A DNA stretch of 5,181 nucleotides from a bacterium (GTDB taxonomy: Bacteria; Verrucomicrobiota; Verrucomicrobiae; JAJYAR01): contig JAJYAR010000228.1 of the NCBI GenBank assembly GCA_021779435.1, positions 1-5,181 of the forward strand, read 5' to 3'. The notes below the pieces were generated by a model, which saw only the letters and a list, made by a program, of their open reading frames with translations, was not told the DNA's origin and ran no database searches. A program made the position numbers and the translations under genes. Positions 1-5,181 of this stretch are shown piece by piece; the stretch's first letter is position 1; every line of letters begins with the position of its first letter.

Positions 1-432
1 CCGCGGCAGCGCCTTCTTCACTTCCCGCACCGTGGCGGCGAAATGCGCCGAGCCGCCGTCGTCGAGGTCGTCGCGGTTCACGCTGGTGATCACCACATAG
101 CGCAGGTTCATCTGCGCGGCCATGCGCGCCACGTTTTCCGGCTCGCCCGCATCGAGCGAAAACTCCTGCTTGTGCGGCGAACCCTTGGGCACGGAGCAGA
201 AGCCGCAGCCCCGCGTGCACAGGTTGCCCAGAATCATGAACGTCGCCGCGCCGCGCGAAAAGCACTCGTGCATGTTCGGGCAGCGCGCGGATTCACACAC
301 CGTGTGCAGGCCAAGCCGGCGGAGGTCCTGCTTCAACTCGTGCACCGCCGCGTAGTTGGTGTGCGTTCCGCGGAGCCATTCGGGAAGGCGCGGGCGCGCG
401 GGTCCGGTTTCTTCGATTTTGACGAGCGTCAA
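1..432 (-). CDS. lipA: Lipoyl synthase, N-terminal part (cut by left window edge)
   Basis: This radical SAM enzyme inserts two sulfurs into protein-bound octanoyl groups to make lipoyl cofactor for 2-oxoacid dehydrogenases and the glycine cleavage system, in the cytoplasm. Reading leftward from a TTG at 432-430 gives 144 codons open to the edge. The auxiliary cluster motif C-x4-C-x5-C is present at C46, C51 and C57 ([12 protein letters not shown]), followed by the radical SAM motif CxxxCxxC at C72, C76 and C79 (CTRGCGFC). The typical LipA stretches [10 protein letters not shown] and [15 protein letters not shown] are also seen. A full LipA is about 290-330 residues, so roughly half is off the window. 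The TTG start gives a normal short N-terminus ([10 protein letters not shown]...RLPEWLR). An in-frame ATG at 498-496 is possible but would lie inside the divergent ribBA gene. No Shine-Dalgarno is visible before the TTG. Family identity is very secure; the start is moderately secure. Confidence 0.95.
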   Translation of the reverse strand, partial: MTLVKIEETGPARPRLPEWLRGTHTNYAAVHELKQDLRRLGLHTVCESARCPNMHECFSRGAATFMILGNLCTRGCGFCSVPKGSPHKQEFSLDAGEPENVARMAAQMNLRYVVITSVNRDDLDDGGSAHFAATVREVKKALPR

Positions 433-481
433 ACGAGTATTGTCGCACGCACCGCCCGCTCCCGGTATCCTAATAGTTTCA
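433..481. promoter_or_regulatory. Divergent lipA/ribBA control region
   Basis: Only 49 bases separate the two divergent starts, so both promoters must lie here or inside the opposing genes. On the plus strand TATCCT (466-471) is a weak -10 candidate for ribBA. On the minus strand GACAAT (444-439), preceded by TGC, looks like an extended -10 for lipA and would place a start site close to the TTG. No convincing -35 boxes and no Shine-Dalgarno sequences are visible. There is no room for an FMN riboswitch and none of its conserved core is seen. The assignment rests on geometry and weak box matches. Confidence 0.35.
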
Positions 482-1552
482 ATGCCTTTCGACCCCATAC
501 CCGCGGCGATCGAGGACTTTCGCGAAGGCCGCATGGTCGTCATCGTCGACGATGAAGACCGCGAAAACGAAGGCGACCTCACCGTCGCCGCCGAAAGAGT
601 CACGCCCGCCATCGTCAACTTCATGGCCACGCACGGCCGCGGACTGATCTGCATGCCGCTCGACGCCGCGCTCTGCGACGCGCTGGACCTGCGGCCGATG
701 TCGGCGCGCAACACCAGCCGTTTCGGCACCGCGTTCTGCGAATCGATCGAAGCGGCCGAGGGCGTCACCACCGGCATCTCGGCGGCCGACCGCGCGCATA
801 CCATCCGCACGGCGATCCGCGAAGGGGCCAAACCGCGCGACCTAGCCCGTCCCGGACATACCTTCCCGCTGCGCGCGCGCGAGGGCGGCGTGCTGGTCCG
901 CGCCGGGCAGACGGAAGCGGCGGTCGACCTGGCTCGTCTGGCCGGCCTGCGCCCAGGCGGCGTGGTCTGCGAAATCATGAAGGAGGACGGCACGATGGCG
1001 CGCGTGCCGGACTTGATCGAGTTCTGCCGCCTCCACGGCCTGCACATGATCTCGGTGGCCGCGCTCATCCGCTACCGCCTCGAGCACGAAAAATTCCTGG
1101 TGCGCGAGGACGAGCGCTGCCTGCCCACAACGTTCGGCGATTTCCGCTGCCTGACTTACTCGAGCAACGTGCTGCCGGAGCGGCATCTCGCTCTTGTTTA
1201 CGGCGACCTCGCCGGCCGGGAAAACGTGCTCGTCCGCATGCACGCGCGCTGCGTCTACGGCGACGTGTTTTCTTCCACCCAGTGCGAATGCCGCGTGCAG
1301 CTTGAAAATTCCCTGCGGCGCATTGCGAAGGAAGGCGCGGGCGTGCTGGTTTATCTGCACCAGAGCGGCTGGAGCACGCGGGATCACATCGCCGAAGCGC
1401 AAGGCAAACGGCCCCCGCACGAAACCGGCATCGGCGCGCAGATCCTCTGCGATCTCGGCCTCCGCACGATCCGCCTGCTCACGAATCATCCGCGCAGAGT
1501 CTCCGGCCTCGAGGCCTACGGCCTGAAAATCGTCTCACAGGAACCGGTGTAG
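482..1552 (+). CDS. ribBA: RibBA-type protein: intact DHBP synthase fused to a degenerate GTP cyclohydrolase II domain
   Basis: The protein is 356 residues. The N-terminal half (about 1-200) is 3,4-dihydroxy-2-butanone 4-phosphate synthase, which converts ribulose 5-phosphate to the four-carbon precursor of riboflavin. Its hallmark motifs are present: [10 protein letters not shown] (23-32), [12 protein letters not shown] (49-60), [12 protein letters not shown] (97-108), RPGH (123-126), [10 protein letters not shown] (141-150) and [14 protein letters not shown] (163-176). The C-terminal half resembles GTP cyclohydrolase II: LVYGD (238-242), the three zinc cysteines C257, C268 and C270, GIGAQIL (316-322) and LLTNHPR (332-338). 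The usual RQEGRG motif reads HQSGWS (293-298). About 18 residues are missing before GIGAQIL, where the catalytic D-x-R normally sits, and the last ~25 residues of the family are absent. RibBA proteins are usually about 400 residues. I infer DHBP synthase activity and doubt cyclohydrolase activity. ATG 482 is chosen because the family N-terminus begins there; the reading frame extends upstream only as antisense to lipA. Confidence 0.93.
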   Translation: MPFDPIPAAIEDFREGRMVVIVDDEDRENEGDLTVAAERVTPAIVNFMATHGRGLICMPLDAALCDALDLRPMSARNTSRFGTAFCESIEAAEGVTTGISAADRAHTIRTAIREGAKPRDLARPGHTFPLRAREGGVLVRAGQTEAAVDLARLAGLRPGGVVCEIMKEDGTMARVPDLIEFCRLHGLHMISVAALIRYRLEHEKFLVREDERCLPTTFGDFRCLTYSSNVLPERHLALVYGDLAGRENVLVRMHARCVYGDVFSSTQCECRVQLENSLRRIAKEGAGVLVYLHQSGWSTRDHIAEAQGKRPPHETGIGAQILCDLGLRTIRLLTNHPRRVSGLEAYGLKIVSQEPV

Positions 1553-1608
1553 GACACGGGCCTGCACGGGTTGCTCCCGGCCTGCGTCTATGTTACAGAT
1601 TACGGGAA

Positions 1609-1616
1609 GAGGAGGT
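1609..1616 (+). promoter_or_regulatory. Strong ribosome binding site for the 1622 gene
   Basis: GAGGAGGT lies five bases before ATG 1622 and is a near-perfect Shine-Dalgarno sequence. It decides the start: an upstream in-frame alternative start at 1571 would add 17 residues that do not look like a signal peptide. Upstream, TTGCTC (1571-1576) and TACAGA (1594-1599), 17 bases apart, are a weak promoter candidate only. Confidence 0.75.
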
Positions 1617-1621
1617 GCGCG

Positions 1622-2623
1622 ATGAACCGTCGCCCCCGCCGCTGTTTCATCCGGATGCTGCTTTTCAGCGCCTCCGCGTTTGCCGCGTTCCTGCCCGGCT
1701 TTGGCGCGGCGCTCACCGCATCCGGCACGGTCACCTTATCTGGTTTCAATTTTTCCAACGGGACGATTCCGGTTCCGCAGTGGAGTAACGGCGCCGTCGT
1801 TGCCATCGAGGGGCAGACGACGCTCGCCCCCACGCTTCATATATTCGACGTGCACGGCAACTATCTGCGCACCGTGCCCTTTACCCTCGATGGCGCGACG
1901 TGGCTCGTTGTGCGCGGCTACTCGTCCGGGCCGGACGGAACCATAGCTTTGTGCGGCGAGGCCAAGGACGCGCAAGCTCAGGTGGAGCATTTCGTCGCCA
2001 TCCTCCCGCCGGACCAGTTGACCCGGCCGAAGATCGTCCGCACCTATCCGTATTCGCCCGCCGCCGTCGCCATCGCGCCGGATGGAACCATCTGGACCAT
2101 GGGCATCGAATACGAGCCGGTCCCGGGCAAGATGCTCGGCCGCGTCATCCGGCCGCAAGCGAAGGTGATTCGCCACTTCGACCACGAGGGAAATCAGATC
2201 GGCGGCTTCATCCCGCAGGCCAGCGTGGCGCCTCCGGATCTCCCCAGACCGGCGCTCAACGGGGGATCTACGAACCTGGCGGCTTCGGGCGACCGTGTCG
2301 GATGGTACCAGGGCTGGGGCAAGTCGTACTTTGAGATCGCCGCGGACGGTACGGTCCAGTCCTATCCAGCACTTGCCCATGGCTCTGGCGAGGACATTAT
2401 AGGGCTGGCGCTCACCACCAGCGGGCATGTCTTCGTCTCTAAGCTCGGCGGCGGCCGTGTGCAGTCGTACGAACTCGACCGTACGCACGGGACGTGGCAG
2501 CCGGTGCAGTTCGCGGCGCCGGGAGCGACGCCCCTCGGGCCAGTTCTAGGAGCCGCGGGAAACGCGGTCGCCGTCGCGGTTTCCGGCGGGGGCATGAGCA
2601 TCGAGTTCTTTCCGTCACACTAG
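1622..2623 (+). CDS. Exported protein of unknown function with propeller-like repeats
   Basis: I do not recognise a named family. The 333-residue product begins with a basic N-terminus (MNRRPRRCFIR) and a hydrophobic stretch (about 12-30) ending GFGAA. This is a standard Sec signal peptide with likely cleavage near residue 30. The mature part contains recurring strand-turn units: HIFDVHGNYLRTV (73-85), GPDGTIALCG (103-112), IAPDGTIWTMG (151-161), FDHEGNQIGGF (186-196), IAADGTVQSY (239-248) and TTSGHVFVSKL (265-275). Such xxDGTIxx units are typical of NHL, SMP-30 or WD40-like beta-propellers. No catalytic or metal-binding motif and no anchor is evident, so it is probably soluble in the periplasm or secreted. 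It starts 69 bases after ribBA and has its own strong ribosome binding site, so it need not be co-transcribed with ribBA. The gene call is firm; the fold is inferred and the function unknown. Confidence 0.85.
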   Translation: MNRRPRRCFIRMLLFSASAFAAFLPGFGAALTASGTVTLSGFNFSNGTIPVPQWSNGAVVAIEGQTTLAPTLHIFDVHGNYLRTVPFTLDGATWLVVRGYSSGPDGTIALCGEAKDAQAQVEHFVAILPPDQLTRPKIVRTYPYSPAAVAIAPDGTIWTMGIEYEPVPGKMLGRVIRPQAKVIRHFDHEGNQIGGFIPQASVAPPDLPRPALNGGSTNLAASGDRVGWYQGWGKSYFEIAADGTVQSYPALAHGSGEDIIGLALTTSGHVFVSKLGGGRVQSYELDRTHGTWQPVQFAAPGATPLGPVLGAAGNAVAVAVSGGGMSIEFFPSH

Positions 2624-2628
2624 TTTGC

Positions 2629-2636
2629 AAGGAGGT
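2629..2636 (+). promoter_or_regulatory. Shine-Dalgarno-like sequence without a properly spaced start
   Basis: AAGGAGGT is a perfect complement of the 16S anti-Shine-Dalgarno tail, located six bases after the stop of the exported protein gene. No ATG, GTG or TTG lies 5-10 bases downstream. It may be chance or the remnant of a lost start. Confidence 0.3.
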
Positions 2637-2674
2637 AGGGATTCGCGATTAGCCCGCGTATTTGGCGAATGTCA

Positions 2675-2688
2675 CCGCTCGGGAGCGG
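2675..2688. promoter_or_regulatory. Perfect 14-base dyad before the antitoxin gene (candidate operator)
   Basis: CCGCTCGGGAGCGG has two exactly complementary six-base arms around a GG centre. It ends two bases before the TATGAT -10 candidate (2691-2696), so it lies where the spacer of that promoter would be. Toxin-antitoxin operons are often autoregulated at such dyads, which makes an operator a reasonable inference. As RNA it could form only a short hairpin, and no U-tract follows, so a terminator is less likely. Confidence 0.4.
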
Positions 2689-2690
2689 GT

Positions 2691-2696
2691 TATGAT
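2691..2696 (+). promoter_or_regulatory. Candidate -10 box of the DUF433 gene, possibly giving leaderless mRNA
   Basis: TATGAT matches five of six bases of the sigma-70 -10 consensus. A start site the usual seven bases downstream would fall on the GTG at 2703, implying a leaderless transcript. No Shine-Dalgarno at useful spacing precedes that GTG, which agrees. No good -35 box is found at 16-18 bases upstream. Confidence 0.4.
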
Positions 2697-2702
2697 GAGT
2701 TT

Positions 2703-2933
2703 GTGGCTTGGCCCGATCGAATTGCCGTCGATCCCGAGATCCTGGGAGGGAAGCCCGTTATCCGCGGTACTCGCATAGCCGCCGAGCTGGTCCTGGAGCT
2801 GCTCGCCGCGGGCCAGCCGGAAAGCGAGATTCTCTCGAACTACCCGGGACTTACCAGGGAGGACATCCTCGCCTGCCTTTCCTACGCCAGCTACCTCGCG
2901 CACGAGTACAAGGCGTATCCGATTTCTGCCTGA
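2703..2933 (+). CDS. DUF433 family antitoxin-like protein
   Basis: The 76-residue product carries the DUF433 signature: DRIAVDPEILGGKPVIRGTRI (split as DRIAVDPEIL, 5-14, and GGKPVIRGTRI, 15-25), then a helical segment AAELVLELLAAGQ and the closing NYPGLTREDILACLSYA (46-62), which forms a small helix-turn-helix-like fold. Family members are usually about 75 residues and are found next to PIN-like DUF5615 proteins, where they are predicted antitoxins. The GTG at 2703 was chosen because it gives the family N-terminus (MAWPDRI). The frame continues upstream to a TTG at 2625, but those 26 residues are not family-like. The stop TGA (2931-2933) directly abuts the ATG of the downstream toxin gene, so the two are likely translationally coupled. 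No lesion is seen in this gene. Family call is secure, antitoxin role inferred. Confidence 0.9.
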   Translation: MAWPDRIAVDPEILGGKPVIRGTRIAAELVLELLAAGQPESEILSNYPGLTREDILACLSYASYLAHEYKAYPISA

Positions 2934-3301
2934 ATGCGAATTCTGGCGGATGAGAATTTCCCGCGGCCGATTGTTGAGAGCTTGCGCAGACGAGGCCTCG
3001 ACGTGCTCTGGGGACGGACCGATTCCGGGTCTCAAGGATCGGGCTCTCTCTTGAACGCGCCGAGGCGGATGGCCGCGTCATCTTCACCCTCGACAAGGAT
3101 TTCTGGCGGATCGCCCTTCAGCGGCCGATTCCACTCAAACGCTCCGGAGTGATTCTTTTTCGCGTGCTCCCGGCGATCCCGGAGAACCTGGCGCCTCTTG
3201 TGGATTCAGCTCTTCGCGCGGAGGCCGCGTGGCACGGGCATGTCAGCATCGTGACTCGGGCCGGCATCGAGATGTTCCCGGCCGCAGGGCCACGGTCCTG
3301 A
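2934..3301 (+). pseudogene. DUF5615 PIN-like toxin gene with two frame changes
   Basis: ATG 2934 opens MRILADENFPRPIVESLRRR, the typical N-terminus of DUF5615 (Mut7-C/PIN-like nuclease fold), continuing to RTDS near 3026. The family motif then continues one base further on, as PGLKDRAL (3025-3048), running into TGA at 3052. The rest follows in the third frame from about 3050: LERAEADGRVIFTLDKDFWRI..., SGVILFRVLPAIPENL and GHVSIVTRAGIEM, ending at TGA 3299-3301. Joined together, the pieces give a normal-length family member of about 120 residues with the acidic residues of DEN and LDKDF. Read without correction, translation stops at 3152 after 72 residues with an unrelated tail. The second lesion sits in a CT run (GGCTCTCTCTTG), a likely indel site. 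The gene is therefore inactivated unless the changes are sequencing errors. It is the expected toxin partner of the DUF433 gene immediately upstream. Confidence 0.82.
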
Positions 3302-3316
3302 CGTCTCGGGGCTGCC
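3302..3316. other. Short convergent intergenic gap
   Basis: Only 15 bases lie between the stop of the plus-strand toxin pseudogene and the stop of the minus-strand lipoprotein gene. I see no GC-rich hairpin followed by a T-run in either direction, so any termination here must be factor-dependent or occur inside the opposing gene. Confidence 0.6.
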
Positions 3317-4327
3317 CTACGGCGCGGGGCGAAGCAGACCCACTCCGATGCGTCCGTGGATGCGCTCGTCCGGGCGGGCGACATCACCCCCGCCGAACCA
3401 GACGCGGACACCGGCGGACGCCGGTTCGACGGTTGGGTCGCAGACGACCATCGAGTCCCAGGGTTGGGCGCCGGAGATGACGAGAGGGAGTTTGGTCCAG
3501 TGGACGCCGTCGCGGCTGCGGGCCAGCCCGATGCGGCGATGCTCGGCGCGGTCGCGGCCGGTGTAGAGCATCCAGTAGTAGCCGTGCGAAGCCCACACCG
3601 CCGGCTCGCCGAGGCCGTTTTCGTCGAACTCGCCGAAGCCGCCAGGATCGAGGACGGGGTTCGAGAGGAGCTTGGTCCAGGCGACCCCGTCGGAGGATTC
3701 GGCCACGCCCAGGCGCTGCCGCCGCGCGCGGTCAAGCCCCGTGTAGAAGAGATAGAATCGGCCGCCGGCAAGGATCACATAAGGATCTGATACGCCGCGC
3801 TCGTCCCAACTCATGTACGGCCCGGTGGTAAGCACGGGTTTGGCGTGCTTGGTGAACGTCGCGCCGTCAGAGGACTCGGCGAGGCCGATCTGCGGTGGTG
3901 GCCCATCCTGGCCGCCGTGTCCGCCGGCCTGATAGTAATAGCGGATGCGCCCGCCGGCGGCGATGGCCGAACCGTTGGCCGCGATGTAGCCGCTCTCCCA
4001 GCCGGAGCCATCGGGCGAGAGCACCCTGCCGCGCTTGGTCCAATGAACGCCGTCGGGCGACCCGGCGGCGCCGGTGTGCCAGGCGCGGCCGTCGAAGCCG
4101 GAGTACAAGTTCAGGTAGCCGCCCTTCCATCGGATGACCGAAGGATTCAGCACATCGCTTGAATCCCACGTGCCCGCCGGACCGGGCTCCAGCACCGGCG
4201 CGGCTTCGGGAACCCACTGCCAATTCATTTCGGAGGGAGTGCCCGCGGGCGCCGGCAGGGTGAAGCCGGCGTATCGGCCGCAGCCGCAAAGGAACGCGGC
4301 GGCCAGCAATACGAGGCCGCGTCTCAA
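3317..4327 (-). CDS. Lipoprotein with five-bladed propeller of the GH43/GH32/GH130 type
   Basis: The 336-residue product starts with a short lipoprotein signal (MRRGLVLLAAAFLCGC). The lipobox LCGC predicts lipid attachment at C16. The mature part is five similar units: about 54-100, 110-161, 174-220, 234-280 and 290-333. A typical unit has an acidic residue plus Pro near its start (NP 61-62, DP 181-182, EP 241-242, DP 297-298), an aromatic strand such as YLNLYSG, FYLFYTG or YWMLYTG, then IGLAESSDG-x-x-WTK. This matches the five-bladed propeller of glycoside hydrolase clans such as GH43, GH32 and GH130. Conserved acids include D55, D181, D235, E241 and D297, but I cannot assign catalytic roles. 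It could be a glycosidase or only a sugar-binding propeller. The start is a TTG overlapping the upstream stop as TTGA, with no clear ribosome binding site, so translation is probably coupled to the upstream gene. Confidence 0.85.
   Translation of the reverse strand: MRRGLVLLAAAFLCGCGRYAGFTLPAPAGTPSEMNWQWVPEAAPVLEPGPAGTWDSSDVLNPSVIRWKGGYLNLYSGFDGRAWHTGAAGSPDGVHWTKRGRVLSPDGSGWESGYIAANGSAIAAGGRIRYYYQAGGHGGQDGPPPQIGLAESSDGATFTKHAKPVLTTGPYMSWDERGVSDPYVILAGGRFYLFYTGLDRARRQRLGVAESSDGVAWTKLLSNPVLDPGGFGEFDENGLGEPAVWASHGYYWMLYTGRDRAEHRRIGLARSRDGVHWTKLPLVISGAQPWDSMVVCDPTVEPASAGVRVWFGGGDVARPDERIHGRIGVGLLRPAP
3491..4050 (-). repeat. Four-copy internal repeat unit of about 180 bases within the propeller lipoprotein
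   Basis: The DNA coding for the DGVxWTK turn recurs in diverged form, with its left ends at 3491, 3671, 3848 and 4034, a spacing of 180, 177 and 186 bases. Three copies share the core TTGGTCCA followed by a CCGTCG within about 15 bases; the 3848 copy is more diverged. The period equals one propeller blade of about 60 residues. The fifth blade (about 3329-3460) lacks this turn. This is coding repetition, not a mobile or CRISPR repeat. Confidence 0.75.
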
Positions 4328-5181
4328 GGCTCGATGTAGATCCGGACCGCGTTGCTCTGCTGTCCGCCCGCTTCCAGATACAGTTGCGCCGGTCCGTAGT
4401 TGACGATGCGGGGCATCTCGATCTCGACTAAGTAGAAGCCGACATAGCCGGGGGCGAGTTCCGCGTTGGTCACCGTCACCGGCTGCCCGTCAAGATAAGC
4501 ATGGACCTCGGCCGCTACCTTCGGCGGGTCCTGCACCGGCGCGGCAAGCCCGGTCGGCCAGTCCGGCTTCACGCGTCCCAGCCCCGTGGCCAGAATCTGG
4601 ACATGCGTGCCGGAGTGCGCCGGGCGCATCGCGTCGAGGAAGACCCCGCTGTCGGCATCGAGCAGCATCGGCGTGCCGTCGGGATCGATAAAGATCGCCG
4701 GCGAGACGGTTTTCAGCGCGATGTTGCGCGCGATCGCGCCATTCGGTGCGCTCATGTTCAGCGCGAAGCTTTCGCCGGAGGCATTGAACGGCACCTGAAT
4801 CTGCGTATCGGCGCCGGAGTTGTTCAGCACCGGCGCGGGTCCGTTCGGAGTTTGCGCGCTCTGGGCGCGCGCGCCAAGGAGGCTCAGCAGCGAGCCGGGA
4901 GCGGCGGGGCGTCCGGTTTCGTCCGCCGCGTTCACCAGCTTCGGATCGAGAAAACGATGGGGAGCGAGCGTCGCGTAAACACCGTATCCGGCCACGGCAA
5001 CCCACAAACGATTGTGATTGTCCCCCAGGCGCACATCCTCGGCGGCGGCGTCGGGCAGGCCGTCGAGCCGCGTCCAGGGGGTTGCCGGACCCGCACCATT
5101 CAGGTCCGCCGTCGTGTAGTAGACTCCCGCCGCGGTCGCCGCATAGACGACGCCGGTCGGCAGGTCGGCCGCCACACCGTT
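4324..5181 (-). CDS. Exported propeller protein with TIGR03437-type C-terminal domain (N-terminus off the right edge)
   Basis: The frame is open to the right edge, giving 285 residues before TGA 4326-4324; an in-frame GTG at 5175 is internal, not a start. Residues about 1-75 contain blade-like strands (GVVYAATAAGVYYTTADLNG, 10-29; NRLWVAVAGYGVYATLAP, 57-74). They resemble BNR/sortilin or Kelch-like propeller repeats in which predicted output of the form 'x is shown as y' recurs. From about residue 83 comes the domain seen in Solibacter proteins: LVNAAD...APGSLLSLLG (82-103), IQVPF (128-132), SPAIF (160-164), VQILATGLGRVKP (194-206), ELAPGYVGFYLVEIEMP (241-257) and a closing QSNAVRIYIEP (275-285). 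It is an Ig-like beta-sandwich of unknown function at the C-terminus of large exported proteins. Full family proteins are much longer, so most of this gene is outside. It overlaps the downstream lipoprotein gene by four bases. Confidence 0.88.
   Translation of the reverse strand, partial: NGVAADLPTGVVYAATAAGVYYTTADLNGAGPATPWTRLDGLPDAAAEDVRLGDNHNRLWVAVAGYGVYATLAPHRFLDPKLVNAADETGRPAAPGSLLSLLGARAQSAQTPNGPAPVLNNSGADTQIQVPFNASGESFALNMSAPNGAIARNIALKTVSPAIFIDPDGTPMLLDADSGVFLDAMRPAHSGTHVQILATGLGRVKPDWPTGLAAPVQDPPKVAAEVHAYLDGQPVTVTNAELAPGYVGFYLVEIEMPRIVNYGPAQLYLEAGGQQSNAVRIYIEP

Noticed and set aside
356..481. Upstream extension of the ribBA frame to a GTG at 356
   Set aside because: The extra 42 codons lie antisense to lipA and do not resemble RibBA proteins; the family N-terminus begins at ATG 482.
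433..481. FMN riboswitch upstream of the riboflavin gene
   Set aside because: The 49-base gap is too short and none of the conserved FMN aptamer core sequences are present.
842..1489. Long open frame on the minus strand inside ribBA (215 codons), and a similar one at 479-799
   Set aside because: These are antisense shadows of a GC-rich gene; the translations have no recognisable motif and the plus strand encodes a clear enzyme.
1553..1582. Possible terminator after ribBA (CGGG 1567-1570 pairing with CCCG 1576-1579)
   Set aside because: The stem is only four pairs, extendable only across a bulge, and no T-run follows.
1736..2488. Minus-strand open frame of 250 codons opposite the exported protein gene
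   Set aside because: Its arginine-rich translation lacks family motifs, while the plus strand has a strong ribosome binding site, a signal peptide and propeller-like repeats.
3046..3055. Programmed +1 frameshift at the in-frame TCT TGA A in the toxin gene, reminiscent of antizyme or prfB sites
   Set aside because: A second, independent frame change 25 bases upstream has no shift-prone sequence, so two indels or sequence errors are simpler.
2939..3112. TTCTGGCGGAT occurs twice within the toxin pseudogene (near 2941 and 3103)
   Set aside because: The copies are in different codon contexts (ILADE and FWRIA) with no flanking similarity; coincidence of codon usage is sufficient.
3356..3790. Plus-strand open frames opposite the lipoprotein gene
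   Set aside because: The minus strand shows a lipobox and five matching blades; the plus-strand products are low-complexity shadows.

Overview
The window is GC-rich bacterial chromosome that most resembles Acidobacteriota, order Bryobacterales (Solibacter/Bryobacter relatives). The best marker is the C-terminal domain of the last gene (about 4324-4935, minus strand). It matches the TIGR03437 type of domain that is expanded in Candidatus Solibacter usitatus and relatives. GC-rich third codon positions and several secreted beta-propeller-like proteins fit that placement. The lineage is inferred from protein family resemblance, not from a search.

Layout from left to right. (1) 1-432, minus strand: the N-terminal 144 codons of lipoyl synthase (lipA), running off the left edge. 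(2) 482-1552, plus strand: a RibBA-type riboflavin protein, divergent from lipA across only 49 bases. Its DHBP synthase half looks intact, but its GTP cyclohydrolase II half is shortened and has lost the catalytic motifs. (3) 1622-2623, plus: an exported protein of unknown function with propeller-like repeats and a strong ribosome binding site. (4) 2703-2933, plus: a DUF433 antitoxin-like protein, with a dyad and a good -10 box just upstream. (5) 2934-3301, plus: the cognate DUF5615 PIN-like toxin, beginning on the base after the antitoxin stop but split by two frame changes, so it is scored as a pseudogene. (6) 3317-4327, minus: a lipoprotein with a five-bladed propeller fold like the GH43/GH32/GH130 glycosidases, built from an approximately 180-base internal repeat. 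(7) 4324-5181, minus: the C-terminal part of an exported propeller-like protein with the TIGR03437-type domain. It is cut by the right edge and overlaps gene 6 by four bases (TTGA).

Functionally, lipA and ribBA are cofactor housekeeping genes sharing a divergent control region. The DUF433/DUF5615 pair is a toxin-antitoxin-type module whose toxin appears broken. Genes 6 and 7 form a translationally coupled unit of exported proteins whose substrate is unknown. The plus-strand block and the minus-strand pair converge at about 3302-3316 with only 15 bases between stops and no convincing terminator. No tRNA, rRNA, CRISPR array, insertion sequence or FMN riboswitch was seen, and there is no gene-free stretch over 300 bases. 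I see no clearly new defence or mobile system. The most notable points are the degenerate RibA half, the broken toxin beside an intact antitoxin, and the repeat-built lipoprotein.
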